From Desulfurivibrio dismutans (GTDB lineage: Bacteria; Desulfobacterota; Desulfobulbia; Desulfobulbales; Desulfurivibrionaceae): a DNA stretch of 64,000 nucleotides. The stretch covers positions 1 to 64,000 of the forward strand of contig NZ_JARGDQ010000005.1 in the NCBI RefSeq assembly GCF_029210385.1, read 5' to 3'. Within the stretch, counting starts at the first letter, position 1; every line of letters starts with the position of its first letter. Shown in pieces: positions 53,044 to 62,558 of the stretch. The notes below the pieces were generated by a model, which saw only the letters and a list, made by a program, of their open reading frames with translations, had not been told where the DNA came from and made no database searches. The translations under genes and the position numbers were made by a program.

Positions 53044-53526
53044 ATGGTGCAGGATAATAATCGGCCTTCCGGTGTTACCGGCGGTTTACCTTTGGTGCAA
53101 TACGCCAGGAAGGAGGATGGTGGGTGTTGTCGTATCAGCAGTGCCGACACCGCCATCGTTGATGTGGTTAATCAGCAGGCCTGGCAGGCCCTGGCAGTGG
53201 AGATCAGTGCTGCCCGCCGGCGGGTTGAGGCCGGCAAAGCCAGTCCTATCTATTACTATATGGTGGTTAACCAGATGGATCCTGCTCTGCTGGGAAAATA
53301 TATGGGTATTGCGGTTTGGCGGGTCAGGTGGCATTTACGCCCCATGGGATTCCGGCGATTGCAGTCGGCCATGCTGCGGCGTTATGCCGGGCTTTTCCGG
53401 GTGACGGAGCATGATCTGCGTCGGGGGGTGCTGTGGGCCGCAGTTTACGATAACCAGCAGCAGCGGGAAGCTGAAGCGGCCTATGAACAGCAGGGTGGGA
53501 AGGGTGCAGGTGAATCGGGAGCTTGA
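53044..53526 (+). CDS. Small HTH-like protein opening the accessory cluster
   Basis: 160 residues. I do not recognise a named family. Residues about 75-115 (PALLGKYMGIAVWRVRWHLR, PMGFRRL) have the spacing of a helix-turn-helix followed by a basic helix, so a regulatory role is plausible. The C terminus is Gln/Glu/Gly-rich. Its 3' end overlaps the BtrH-type gene, so it is part of that operon. The N-terminal 35 residues look poorly structured and the start could be further downstream. Confidence 0.6.
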   Translation: MVQDNNRPSGVTGGLPLVQYARKEDGGCCRISSADTAIVDVVNQQAWQALAVEISAARRRVEAGKASPIYYYMVVNQMDPALLGKYMGIAVWRVRWHLRPMGFRRLQSAMLRRYAGLFRVTEHDLRRGVLWAAVYDNQQQREAEAAYEQQGGKGAGESGA

Positions 53527-54523
53527 TTTTCAGCATCGACAGGCGGCGCACTGCGAAAGCGGGGTGGCAGCCAGTTTGGTCAGTCACATTGGGATTCCCC
53601 TTTCCGAGCCCATGGCCTTCGGCATTGGCGGCGGTCTTTTTTTTGGCTACTTCCCTTTCATCAGGCTTAACGGGCTGCCGCTGGTTACCTACCGGGTGGC
53701 CGTCGGCCGGATCATTAAGCGTCTTACCCAGAACCTGGGCCTCGGAACATGGCAGCGGACCTTCCGCCACCCCGCGCAGGCGATGGCGGCCCTGGACGAC
53801 CTGTTGGCCCAGGGGGTGCCGGTTGGTCTGCAGACCGGGGTGTTCTGGCTGCCCTATTTTCCCAAGGCCTACCGCTTTCATTTCAACGGTCACAACCTGG
53901 TGGTTTACGGCAAACGAGGCGATGATTACCTGATCAGCGACCCGGTGTTTCCCGGCCCGGTTACCTGTCCTGCTGAAGATTTGCAGCGGGCCCGCTTCGC
54001 CGCCGGCGCTTTGGCGCCCAAGGGCCGGATGTATGGACTTAATCCCCTGGCGGCAAAACCCGATTTCCGGACCGGCATCAAGGCTGGGTTGCAGGTGGTG
54101 GTGCGCGGCATGCTGCAGCCCTTCCCCCTGACCGGGGTTCGTGGCATCCGTTTCCTGGCCCGGCGGCTTAAGCGCTGGCCCCAGCGGTTGGGGCCGGCCA
54201 AAGCTGAACTGCACTTGGGGCACGTGGTGCGAATGCAGGAGGAGATCGGCACCGGCGGCGGCGGTTTTCGTTTTCTTTATGCCGATTTTCTGCGGGAGGC
54301 AGGGGAGCTGTTACGCCACGACCCCCTGGCGGCGGTTGGTCGGGATTTAACCGTTGCCGGTGACCGGTGGCGTGATTTTGCCGTGATGGCAGCCCGTATT
54401 TGTAAAGGCCGCCCCGCTGCCGGGGATGACTACCAGGCGCTGGCCGACGGGCTTGAGCAGTGTGCCGCCCTGGAGGAGCAGTTTTTTCGCCGCCTTCGAA
54501 CCCTGCTGGGAACCCTGCCATGA
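53483..54523 (+). CDS. BtrH-type acyltransferase (BtrH_N domain)
   Basis: 346 residues from ATG 53483; GTG 53510 with GGGAAGGG upstream is an alternative. The BtrH_N fold is recognised by DFQHRQAAHCESGVAASLVS, with a probable nucleophile Cys24, then PMAFGIGGGLFFGYFPF and VNGHNLVVYG-type strands (FHFNGHNLVVYGKRGDDYLI). BtrH moves an acyl chain from an acyl carrier protein to an amine in butirosin synthesis, so this enzyme could unload the product of the ACP encoded at 56727 (inference). It overlaps its upstream neighbour by 44 bp and the ABC gene by 4 bp. Confidence 0.82.
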   Translation: MNSRVGRVQVNRELDFQHRQAAHCESGVAASLVSHIGIPLSEPMAFGIGGGLFFGYFPFIRLNGLPLVTYRVAVGRIIKRLTQNLGLGTWQRTFRHPAQAMAALDDLLAQGVPVGLQTGVFWLPYFPKAYRFHFNGHNLVVYGKRGDDYLISDPVFPGPVTCPAEDLQRARFAAGALAPKGRMYGLNPLAAKPDFRTGIKAGLQVVVRGMLQPFPLTGVRGIRFLARRLKRWPQRLGPAKAELHLGHVVRMQEEIGTGGGGFRFLYADFLREAGELLRHDPLAAVGRDLTVAGDRWRDFAVMAARICKGRPAAGDDYQALADGLEQCAALEEQFFRRLRTLLGTLP

Positions 54524-55305
54524 GCCGGAGGAAAGTACCGCCAGCGGCCCCGGCTGCCGCCCTGCCGGCCGCCATTGAACTGGTGGAATTGCGTAAAAGT
54601 TATCCCGGCCAGCGGCGGCCCGCTGTCGATCAACTTAGCCTGCGTATTCCCCGGGGACTGCTGTTCGGGCTGCTGGGGCCCAACGGCGCCGGTAAATCCA
54701 CCACTATCGCCTTGCTTTGCGGGCTGCTCAGGCCCGACGGCGGCACCATCTCCTTCCCGGGGCTTGCCCCCGGCCCGGGCTCGTTACCTCCCAAGCAGAT
54801 CCTGGGCTTTGTTCCCCAGGATCTGGCCCTTTATGATCATTTAAGCGGCCGGGAAAATCTGATTTTTTTCGGCCGCCTGTACGGTCTGCGGGGAGCGCGC
54901 CTGCAGGAGCGGGTGGCCTACGGCCTGCAACTGGCTGGTCTTGAAGTCAGGGCGCAACAGCGGGTGGCCACCTATTCCGGAGGCATGAAGCGGCGGTTGA
55001 ACCTGGCAGCGGGGCTGTTGCATGAGCCGCAGATTCTTTGTCTGGATGAACCCACGGTGGGAATCGATGCCCAGTCTCGGCAACTGATTCACGAACAACT
55101 TGTCGCCCTGGCCGCCCAAGGGATGACCATTATTTACACCACCCATTACCTGGAAGAGGCGGAGCGGCTCTGCCGGCAGGTGGCGATCATCGACGAAGGG
55201 CGGATTATGGCCTGCGGCAGCCCCCGGGAGTTGCTGCGGGAAGGTGGCTACAGCAGTCTGGGTGAACTTTTTTTCGCCCTTACCGGCAAGGAACTGAGGG
55301 ACTGA
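54520..55305 (+). CDS. ABC transporter ATP-binding protein
   Basis: 261 residues from ATG 54520, overlapping the BtrH gene stop (ATGA). Walker A GLLGPNGAGKST, Q-loop FVPQDLALY, signature YSGGMKRRLNLA, Walker B LCLDEPTVGID and switch His in YTTHYLEEAE. This is the DrrA/CcmA-type ATPase that partners with ABC-2 permeases for export of lipids, polysaccharides or antibiotics. The permease gene follows after 3 bp. Confidence 0.95.
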   Translation: MSRRKVPPAAPAAALPAAIELVELRKSYPGQRRPAVDQLSLRIPRGLLFGLLGPNGAGKSTTIALLCGLLRPDGGTISFPGLAPGPGSLPPKQILGFVPQDLALYDHLSGRENLIFFGRLYGLRGARLQERVAYGLQLAGLEVRAQQRVATYSGGMKRRLNLAAGLLHEPQILCLDEPTVGIDAQSRQLIHEQLVALAAQGMTIIYTTHYLEEAERLCRQVAIIDEGRIMACGSPRELLREGGYSSLGELFFALTGKELRD

Positions 55306-55308
55306 GGC

Positions 55309-56604
55309 ATGGGCCGGACGCTGGCGGTGGTGTGGAAAGAACTGTTGCTGCTCTCCCGGGATCATGCCGGGCTGTTAAGCCTTTTCTTGTTGCCGGCGGC
55401 CCTGGTGCTGGTGATCACCCTGGTGCAGCAGAATGTCATGGAGCTTACCGGGGAGCGAACCGGGAGCATGCTTTTTATTGACCAGGATCAAGGAGAGCTG
55501 GGGCCGGAGTTGCAGGCCCTGCTGCGGCAGCATCGGGGGATCGAGCTGCTGGTCTGGCCAGCGGAGCGGGCGGCCGAGGCCCGGTCCGCCGTGGTCGCCG
55601 GCAAGCACAGCGGTCTGCTGATCCTGCCCGCCGGTACCGGCGAGGCTTTGTGGGCCCGGCTGGAGCGCCTGGCTGCGGTGGCCGCCGACCAGGAAGCTGA
55701 CGGCCAGACGGTTAACCAGGAGGAGCGCGCCGGAGCCCTGCCGGAGTTGCAACTCTATTTTGATCCGACCCTGTTGCCGGGGTTTCGCCAGGAGATAGGC
55801 GCCCTGGTGCGCCTGGCCATGGCCCGGGTGGAACTGGATTGGAAGCTGGAATTGCTGGTCGGCACCATTCGCAGCCGGCTGGAGCAGTTGGGGATTCCCG
55901 GGGAGTTCCTGCGGCACGAGACCTTTGGGATCGAGACCCTGGATGAGGAGTTGCTCCGGCTCCGGGAGTGGGCGGAAGGGGCGGGAAAACAGCAGCCCGG
56001 AGTGGTGCAGCAAAATGTTCCGGCCTGGGCCCTGTTCGGCATGTTTTTTACCGTGCTGCCGCTTGGGGGGGGGCTGCTCTGGGAGCGGCGCGCGGGGGTC
56101 TGGCTCCGTTTTCGCAGTATGCCTTTGGCCATTGGCAGCCTTTTGGGAGGCAAGATGCTGGCCTATATGCTGGTCGGCCTGTTCCAGTTTGCCTTGATTT
56201 ACCTGATTGGTAACCGTCTTTTTCCCCTGCTGGACCTGCCGGCTTTCACCATTGCGGGGGTGTTTTTTGAGATCGGCCTGATCGTGCTGGTGGTCAGCCT
56301 GGCCGCCTGCGGTTACGGCTTGATGTTGGGCAGCGTCTGCAGCAGCTATGAGCAGGTTACCATGTTCGGTGCCATCTCCATTGTCCTGGCCGCTGCTGTG
56401 GGCGGGATCATGGTGCCGGTGTACGCCATGCCCGAGTTTATGCAGCAGCTTGCGGTGGTGTCGCCCCTCAACTGGGGTCTGACCGCCTTTCATGAGGTTC
56501 TGGTCCGGGGCCATGGCCTGGCCGAGGCCGCCAGTCAGCTGGTGGGGCTGCTGCTTTTCGGCTTAGGCAACCTCTTGCTGGCCTGGCGTCTGACCACGTC
56601 GTAA
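55309..56604 (+). CDS. ABC-2-type transporter permease
   Basis: 431 residues: one N-terminal transmembrane segment (LLSLFLLPAALVLVITLV), a large periplasmic loop (about 45-240), then five transmembrane segments (FGMFFTVLPLGGGLLW, MLAYMLVGLFQFALIYLIG, IGLIVLVVSLAACGYGLMLG, FGAISIVLAAAVGGIMVPVY, LVGLLLFGLGNLLLAW). This is the YhgE/DrrB-like ABC-2 architecture. With the ATPase upstream it should export or flip the product of the surrounding lipid-type pathway (inference). Confidence 0.92.
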   Translation: MGRTLAVVWKELLLLSRDHAGLLSLFLLPAALVLVITLVQQNVMELTGERTGSMLFIDQDQGELGPELQALLRQHRGIELLVWPAERAAEARSAVVAGKHSGLLILPAGTGEALWARLERLAAVAADQEADGQTVNQEERAGALPELQLYFDPTLLPGFRQEIGALVRLAMARVELDWKLELLVGTIRSRLEQLGIPGEFLRHETFGIETLDEELLRLREWAEGAGKQQPGVVQQNVPAWALFGMFFTVLPLGGGLLWERRAGVWLRFRSMPLAIGSLLGGKMLAYMLVGLFQFALIYLIGNRLFPLLDLPAFTIAGVFFEIGLIVLVVSLAACGYGLMLGSVCSSYEQVTMFGAISIVLAAAVGGIMVPVYAMPEFMQQLAVVSPLNWGLTAFHEVLVRGHGLAEAASQLVGLLLFGLGNLLLAWRLTTS

Positions 56605-56726
56605 GGCTTGGCCGGCCCGGCGGTCCCGCTGAATGGATATAGTCCGTTAAGTCCGCAGGTTGGCTGGCCGGATGAGCGGTTACTTAGATATTTTTTAACA
56701 AGAGCGTTTTTGCGGGAGAAGGGGTT

Positions 56727-57005
56727 ATGGAAAGTCAGGATAGGGCGCTGGCGGAGGAACTGCTGCCCCTTATTGTCGAGACCTGCCGGTTGCCGGCCAG
56801 GGAACTGCAGGTGGCGGAAATTATGAATCGGTCCCTGGTCGGTCCGGACTCGCCACTGGGAATTGATTCCCTGGATGCAGTGGAGATTGTGGTGGCGGTC
56901 CAGAACCGTTACGGGGTGCGGATCGAGTCGGTGGAAAGCGGTCAGCGGATCATGGCCTCGCTGGCTTCCCTGGCGGAGTTTATCCGTCGGCACCGGACTG
57001 TTTAA
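56727..57005 (+). CDS. Acyl carrier protein
   Basis: 92 residues. The phosphopantetheine attachment motif is [12 protein letters not shown] with Ser48, preceded by GPDSPLG; the end is [14 protein letters not shown]. This is a stand-alone ACP of the type used in specialised fatty acid or polyketide pathways. AGAAGGGG precedes the ATG. It lies 122 bp after the exporter genes and is convergent with the KAS III-like gene, only 12 bp apart. Confidence 0.94.
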   Translation: MESQDRALAEELLPLIVETCRLPARELQVAEIMNRSLVGPDSPLGIDSLDAVEIVVAVQNRYGVRIESVESGQRIMASLASLAEFIRRHRTV

Positions 57006-57017
57006 CAAAGCAGTTGG

Positions 57018-58172
57018 TCAAACCACCGTCAGCAGGATGTAGCCCACGGCAAAACGGCCGCTTTCCGGGATGAAACAGAAGATCTTTTCCCCCGTCCTTA
57101 AACGACCGGAAGCAAACAGTTCCTGCAGCATGATGTAAAATGAGGCCGCCCCGGTGTTGCCCCTGGTGGCCAGGTTGGTGAACCATTTTTCGTAGGGCAG
57201 CGGGAAATCGATGGCCGCCAGTTGATCGTGCAGTGGCGCCCGGAAGTACTCTGAGGAGTAATGGGGCAGAAACCAGTCGATCTCCTCCGCTTTAAGGCCA
57301 TGTCTGGCCAGCAGTGGAGGGAGGCTGTCGCCCACCAGGGTCTTGATCACCTCCCGGTTGAGCAGTCGGGCGTCCTGCTTGACGGCAAACGCTCCTTGGG
57401 CCAGGGCCTTTTCAATGTTACCGTACTGCCGCCATCCTCTGACGGCGCCGTTTTCTTCCTTTACTCCCCCGGCGTACATGCAGGTTTCCTGGCGGTGGGC
57501 CTGGGAGATAATTTCCAGCCAGTCAATGCGCAGGCTGATCCCGTCGGCGGTCGGCTGTTTTTCCAGCAGCATGGCGCCGGCGCCGTCGGAGAGCATCCAG
57601 CGCAGAAAATCAGCCTCAAAGGAGAAGGCCGGGTGACGCTTATTATCGCTCTCCACCTCCCGGCTTGGCGGTGGCTTAAGGAACGAAGGGCGGAGAAAGC
57701 TGGAAGAGAGATCCGAGCCGGTGGCCACCGCGTTGTCGGCCAGGCCCATGGCCACCGCCATGGCGCCGTATTTCATGGCCATGATGCCGGAAAGGCAGAT
57801 CCCGCTGGCGGTGTTGATCTCGCAGGGTGCCGCCCCTAACTCGCCGTGGACCATGGAAGCGTGGCCCGGCATCAGCTGGTCCGGGGAAGCGGTGCCGCAG
57901 GAAAGACAGGCAATCTGCTCCAGGCTGCATCTGCCTTGGGCGCAAAGAGCGCGGACGGCCTCGGCGGTCAGTTCCCGATTGCTGTGGGTTAGCCGTCCGG
58001 TGCCCGGTTCCAGGGCGTAATGTCGGGTAGTGATCCCGTTGTTCTGCAGAATGATCTTCCTGGTTTTGGCCGAAATTCGGTCGGCGCCGATAAGGTAGGC
58101 GTCAAGCTCCTGGTTGCTGATTGGCGGTCCGGGAAGAAACGCGGCAAGGTCGGTGATAAAGACGTTCATCAT
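57018..58172 (-). CDS. KAS III-like 3-oxoacyl-ACP synthase
   Basis: 384 residues from ATG 58172-58170 (a second ATG follows immediately). The thiolase-fold triad of KAS III is visible: Cys126 in TASGICLSGI, His in WFLPHYSSEYFR and Asn in ATRGNTGAASFY. The sequence is more divergent than housekeeping FabH, closer to the wider beta-ketoacyl synthase III family used for starter units or head-to-head condensations. It lies directly after the radical SAM gene (1-bp spacing), so the two form a minus-strand operon facing the ACP gene. Confidence 0.9.
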   Translation of the reverse strand: MMNVFITDLAAFLPGPPISNQELDAYLIGADRISAKTRKIILQNNGITTRHYALEPGTGRLTHSNRELTAEAVRALCAQGRCSLEQIACLSCGTASPDQLMPGHASMVHGELGAAPCEINTASGICLSGIMAMKYGAMAVAMGLADNAVATGSDLSSSFLRPSFLKPPPSREVESDNKRHPAFSFEADFLRWMLSDGAGAMLLEKQPTADGISLRIDWLEIISQAHRQETCMYAGGVKEENGAVRGWRQYGNIEKALAQGAFAVKQDARLLNREVIKTLVGDSLPPLLARHGLKAEEIDWFLPHYSSEYFRAPLHDQLAAIDFPLPYEKWFTNLATRGNTGAASFYIMLQELFASGRLRTGEKIFCFIPESGRFAVGYILLTVV

Positions 58173-58173
58173 T

Positions 58174-59469
58174 TCACAGTTTGGCCTGTTGATGGCTGGT
58201 GCGGACCAACTCCGCATATAGCCGGTAAAATTCTTCTTCCGCCAGCCGGGTGGGGGTGACGGCATTGGTTAAGGTGTAATAATCCAGATCATGGTTGATG
58301 ATCTCCTGCCGTTGCCGACGGTGGTACTCGGTGCCGGGCAGGGGGGTAAGTACGGTGATGATGGGCAGATCGATCCGGCTGGCGGCCAGATAGTCGCTCA
58401 AGCGCCGGAAGTCTTCCTCCTCGTAGCTGGGGGCCACGATGAAGTCCCCGACAATGGTGATCCCCATCTCCTGCAGGATCCCCACCGCCTCCCGGTTGAC
58501 ATCCGCCCGGTTGGCCTTGTTCATGGCCGCCAGTCTTTGGTCGTCCAGCTCTTCAAAACCGATGATCACCGCCCTTAAGCCGGCTTCCCGCCACAGCCGC
58601 ATCAGCTCGGGGTGATTGACCACCGTGTCGGAGCGCACGTCGGCCAGAAATTGTTTGTTAAGCCCGGCGGCTTTGATCGCCTCTCCCAGTTGCCGGGCCT
58701 GTTCGAGATTGCCGAAGGTGTTGGCGTCAATCAGCCGGATCACCGGAATGTCCGCCAGCAGTTCGATGTCCCGGATTACCTGGTCCGGGGGGCGGGTCAG
58801 GTAACGGCCGTCGCTTTGACCTTTGATGCAACAAAACGAGCAGCGGTGAGGGCAGCCGGCGGCGGAAGCGACAAAGCCCATGCTGACCTTGAGCCTTTCC
58901 AGTCGGTAGTGCTCCCGGTAATGGGCGACCAGTTGATAGGCCGGCGGGTGATGGGAAACCAGGTCGGCCTCCCGGTAATCCCGGTTAAGCCATTGCAGCC
59001 GGTTTCCCGGCGAAGTTTTGGCCATGCCGGGGAGATCCGCCGGCTGCCGGCCCTGTTCCAAAGCCTCAACCAGTTCCCGGAAGGAAAGTTTACCCAGGCC
59101 GATACAGATATAGTCAACTTCTTCATGATTGAAAAAGGCCGGGTCGTTGCTGGCGTGGATGCCTCCCACCACCACGCTCTTCACCCCCGCCGCCTTCACC
59201 TCCCGGGCCAGGCGCCGCACGGTGTTGGCCTCGCAGGTTACCCCGGTAAGCCCCACCAGGTCCGGCAAGGCTTCGCTCAGGGCCCGGCTTAGGCCGCCAG
59301 GCTCGGCTTTCAAATCCAGGATTCGCACTTCGTGGTCGGGCAGGTTGCCGGCCAGTTCTTCCAGCGCCAGGGGTTCACCCCGGAAAATCTGCCTGACGGA
59401 AGTGATTCCGTAGCGTTCTTCGGGAATACTGCGCCCGCAATTGGGAGGATTGATCAACAGAATTTGCAT
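58174..59469 (-). CDS. B12-binding-type radical SAM protein (1)
   Basis: 431 residues. An N-terminal cobalamin-binding-like Rossmann region (about 1-145; ILLINPPNCG, VVVGGIHASNDP) is followed by a radical SAM domain with AAGCPHRCSFCCIKG (Cys206, 210, 213). No DxHxxG motif is visible, so a base-off cobalamin ligand is not evident. Members of this superfamily methylate unreactive carbons or cyclise substrates. Its operon partner is the KAS III-like gene. Confidence 0.92.
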   Translation of the reverse strand: MQILLINPPNCGRSIPEERYGITSVRQIFRGEPLALEELAGNLPDHEVRILDLKAEPGGLSRALSEALPDLVGLTGVTCEANTVRRLAREVKAAGVKSVVVGGIHASNDPAFFNHEEVDYICIGLGKLSFRELVEALEQGRQPADLPGMAKTSPGNRLQWLNRDYREADLVSHHPPAYQLVAHYREHYRLERLKVSMGFVASAAGCPHRCSFCCIKGQSDGRYLTRPPDQVIRDIELLADIPVIRLIDANTFGNLEQARQLGEAIKAAGLNKQFLADVRSDTVVNHPELMRLWREAGLRAVIIGFEELDDQRLAAMNKANRADVNREAVGILQEMGITIVGDFIVAPSYEEEDFRRLSDYLAASRIDLPIITVLTPLPGTEYHRRQRQEIINHDLDYYTLTNAVTPTRLAEEEFYRLYAELVRTSHQQAKL

Positions 59470-59552
59470 AACGGCGTTTCCCCGGATCTGAGCCGGATTA
59501 TGGTGTGCTTGTAGCCGGCGGTTGGTTGAACTGCCGGTAAAACCATAACTCC

Positions 59553-59600
59553 GCCGCCGGTTAACGATTTTACCGGCGGCTGGCGGCGGCCATTATAACA
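59553..59600 (-). promoter_or_regulatory. Extended -10 promoter and leader hairpin of the minus-strand operon
   Basis: On the minus strand TGTTATAAT (59600-59592) is an extended -10 box. Just downstream of it a hairpin with perfect 9-bp arms (GCCGCCGGT at 59553-59561, its complement at 59572-59580) would lie in the leader of the radical SAM/KAS III mRNA. The divergent gap 59470-59846 also carries TTACCAAA twice (59637, 59742). Confidence 0.45.
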
Positions 59601-59846
59601 CAAGAGACCGGTTGGTCACGGCAAATTTAACAAAGGTTACCAAAACCCCGGCGGCACCGACCCGAATTAAGGTAAGTTTTCAATATTATGGAAACTTCTA
59701 ACCCCGTCTCCGGTGAAGATGTGAGAAAAACTTAATAAACCTTACCAAAGTCTTGTGCGGAAGTAATGGATATGCTAGTTTTGCCGATCTTGCCCCATGG
59801 TTCCCTGTTTTGTTGCCGTAATCCTTATTTGGTTGGGAAGGCAGTG

Positions 59847-61274
59847 ATGGCCAAGCACATTCTCCTGATTCACCCCCTGGGCTACACCGCCGAGGGGAAG
59901 AAAACCGATATCGCCCGGTTGGCCAATCTGATGCCGCCCTTGGGATTGTGCAGCATTGCCGCCTATCTCGACCGGCAGGGCTGCCGGACGGCCATTATCG
60001 ACTGTTTTGCCCACCTGGATTCCGATGCCCGGATCATGGAGTATCTTGAAGAACAACGGCCGGACTGGATCGGCTTGACCTGCACCACCAACGGTTTTCT
60101 CGATGCGGTGCGAATCGTGCGCATGGTGAAACAGGCCCGGCCGGAAATTAAGGCCGTGCTTGGAGGGGTTCATGTTTCCGCCTGCAAGGAAAAAATCCTG
60201 GCCGAGTATCCGGAGGTGGATTGTGCGGTGGTGGGGGAGGGTGAGTTGCCGTTGACCCAACTGCTGCAGGGGGCACCCTTGGCGAACATTGCCGGCCTGG
60301 TTTATCGGGATGACGCTGGGGTGCGTTTTACCGGTTTGCAGGGGCGTGGGGTGGAACTGGACGACTTGCCCTTCCCGGCCTACGAAAAGCTGCGCGGTTA
60401 CCCCGAGGTCTACCAGTTACCGATCTTCAACTATCCCCGTCATCCCAACGCCAGCTGCCTTTCCAGCCGGGGCTGTCCATACTCCTGCAGCTACTGCGAC
60501 CGCTCGGTCTTCCGGCGCAGCTTCAAGTACAATTCCGCCGATTATGTTTACCGGCACATGCAGTACCTGCGGCAGCGCTGGGGGATTCGCCATCTAAACT
60601 TCTATGACGATCAATTCACTTTCCACCGGGACCGGGTGGTGGAACTTTGCCGACGGCTGATTGAGCACCCCCTTGCTATGACCTTCAACTGCGCGGTGCG
60701 GGCCGAGCACGTGGACCCGGAACTGCTGGCCCTGATGAAAAAAGCCGGTTGCTGGATGATCAGCCTGGGCATTGAAACCGGAGATCCGGACCTGTTGGCC
60801 CAGCACCGGCAAAACGCTGATCTCGACATGCTGGCTCGGGTGATTCATGATATCCACCGGGCCGGGATCAGGGTCAAAGGATTGCTGATGCTGGGGCTGC
60901 CGGGAGAAACCGAGGAGAGTGTGCAGCGCAGCATGCGCTACGTCTTTTCCTTGCCCATCGATGATTTCAATCTGGCCAAGTTTACCCCTTTTCCCGGTTC
61001 GCCCATCTATCAGAAAATCCATGAATTGGGCGAGTTCGAGGAAGATTACCGGAAGATGGACTGCATGAATTTTGTTTTTGTCACCAAAGGGATGACCAGG
61101 GAAAGACTGGAAGAGCTCTTTCTGGAGTTTTACCGCCGCCATTTCATGCGACCGCGGGTATTACTGGGCTATCTGGCCATGCTCTGGCAATCACCCCACA
61201 GCTGGTGGCGGTTTTTGGGCAATCTCTCCAGCTTTTTGCGTTTTGCCCGTTCCAATAAGCGGATTGAGGGTTAA
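59847..61274 (+). CDS. B12-binding-type radical SAM protein (2)
   Basis: 475 residues from ATG 59847 (GGGAAGG upstream); an in-frame start at 59766 would add 27 residues without homology signs. B12-binding-like domain (HILLIHPLGY, AVLGGVHVSACKEK, CAVVGEGE), then radical SAM motif SSRGCPYSCSYCDRS (Cys210, 214, 217). The domain continues with GLLMLGLPGETEES. No DxHxxG motif. The gene is divergent from the first radical SAM gene and overlaps the KAS II-like gene by 1 bp. Confidence 0.92.
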   Translation: MAKHILLIHPLGYTAEGKKTDIARLANLMPPLGLCSIAAYLDRQGCRTAIIDCFAHLDSDARIMEYLEEQRPDWIGLTCTTNGFLDAVRIVRMVKQARPEIKAVLGGVHVSACKEKILAEYPEVDCAVVGEGELPLTQLLQGAPLANIAGLVYRDDAGVRFTGLQGRGVELDDLPFPAYEKLRGYPEVYQLPIFNYPRHPNASCLSSRGCPYSCSYCDRSVFRRSFKYNSADYVYRHMQYLRQRWGIRHLNFYDDQFTFHRDRVVELCRRLIEHPLAMTFNCAVRAEHVDPELLALMKKAGCWMISLGIETGDPDLLAQHRQNADLDMLARVIHDIHRAGIRVKGLLMLGLPGETEESVQRSMRYVFSLPIDDFNLAKFTPFPGSPIYQKIHELGEFEEDYRKMDCMNFVFVTKGMTRERLEELFLEFYRRHFMRPRVLLGYLAMLWQSPHSWWRFLGNLSSFLRFARSNKRIEG

Positions 61275-62533
61275 TGAACAGCCGGTTGGATAAGCAGCGC
61301 CGGGTGGTGGTGACCGGCATGGGGATTGTCTCCTGCCTGGGGTTGTCGCGCCGGGAGGTGCGGGCGTCCCTTTATGACGGGACACCCGGGATTGCGCTGC
61401 TGTCGGAGCGCAAGGAACTGGGCTTTCAAAGCGGTTTGAGCGGGGTGATCAAAGGTTTTACCCCAACCCCGGGCTATCCGCTGGATCGTAAATACCGCAG
61501 CAAATTGCCGGAGTTCGGCTGGTGGGCCTGGGATGCCCTCTGCCAGGCCCTGGAGCAGGCCAGGGTGGAGCCGGCCGACTTGGCAGAAGATGTCCGGACC
61601 GGCTTTCTCTTCGGTAACGACTCGTCGGTGGTAACCGGAGTCGAGCAGTGTGAGATGCTGCGGGCGGCGGGGGAGACCCGGGGGATCGGCAGCGGCCATA
61701 TCTTTCGGCTGCTCACCAGCACCGTAACCCTGAACCTGTGTACCAAGCTGCAGTTGCGGGGTGCCTCCTGGACGGTGAGCGGCGCCTGTGCCAGCGGCGC
61801 CATGGCCATTGGCCAGGCCGCCGAGCTGATCGCCCGGGGGCGGCAGGACCGCATGCTTTGCGGCGGTGGGCAGGAGATTTCCTGGCAGTCCATGTGCAGT
61901 TTTGATGCCGTGGGCGCTTTTGCCCGGCGGGAAGAGGCGCCGTCGGAAGCCTCACGCCCTTTTGACCAGGGCCGTGATGGCCTGGTGCCCGGCGGCGGGG
62001 CGGCGGTGCTGCTGCTGGAGGCCGAAGAGAAGGCCCGAGAGCGGGGAGCGGAGATCCTGGCTGAAATTTGCGGTTATGATTTTGCCGCCGATGGCTATCA
62101 TATTTCCGTGCCCAGCGGCGAAGGGCTGGAACGGGCCATGGCCGGAGCCATTGCCGATGCCGGGTTGGAGCCCGGGCAGATTGATCTGGTGATGGCCCAT
62201 GCCACCTCCACCCCGGTGGGGGATGAAAAAGAGGCCCAGGCGCTGAGCCGGCTTTTCGGGTTGGCGCGGGGTAACCAGGGGCCGCTGGTGGCGGCGACCA
62301 AGGCCCTCACCGGGCACGAATTCTGGATGGCCGGGGCTTCCCAGGTGATTTATGCCCTGCTGATGAGCCGGGCGGGTTTTGTCGGCCCTCATCCCAATCT
62401 GACCGAACCGGCGCCGGCGGCGGCGGGCCTGCGGATTCCCACGGCCGCCATAACCGTCGCCCCCCGCCATATTTTGTGCAACGCGGCGGGTTTCGGCGGA
62501 GTTAACGCCAGCCTGGTGGTGCAGGCCTTATGA
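61274..62533 (+). CDS. KAS II/FabF-like 3-oxoacyl-ACP synthase
   Basis: 419 residues with the Cys-His-His triad of elongating ketosynthases: Cys172 in SGACASGAMAIG, His309 in MAHATSTPVGD and His348 in TKALTGHEFWMAGA. The C terminus has the Gly-rich CNAAGFGGVNASLV. It probably elongates chains on the ACP encoded at 56727. It follows the second radical SAM gene with a 1-bp overlap, and the FAD oxidoreductase starts about 25 bp downstream. Confidence 0.94.
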   Translation: MNSRLDKQRRVVVTGMGIVSCLGLSRREVRASLYDGTPGIALLSERKELGFQSGLSGVIKGFTPTPGYPLDRKYRSKLPEFGWWAWDALCQALEQARVEPADLAEDVRTGFLFGNDSSVVTGVEQCEMLRAAGETRGIGSGHIFRLLTSTVTLNLCTKLQLRGASWTVSGACASGAMAIGQAAELIARGRQDRMLCGGGQEISWQSMCSFDAVGAFARREEAPSEASRPFDQGRDGLVPGGGAAVLLLEAEEKARERGAEILAEICGYDFAADGYHISVPSGEGLERAMAGAIADAGLEPGQIDLVMAHATSTPVGDEKEAQALSRLFGLARGNQGPLVAATKALTGHEFWMAGASQVIYALLMSRAGFVGPHPNLTEPAPAAAGLRIPTAAITVAPRHILCNAAGFGGVNASLVVQAL

Positions 62534-62558
62534 ACTCCGCGGCGCAAGGGTTTTGACT

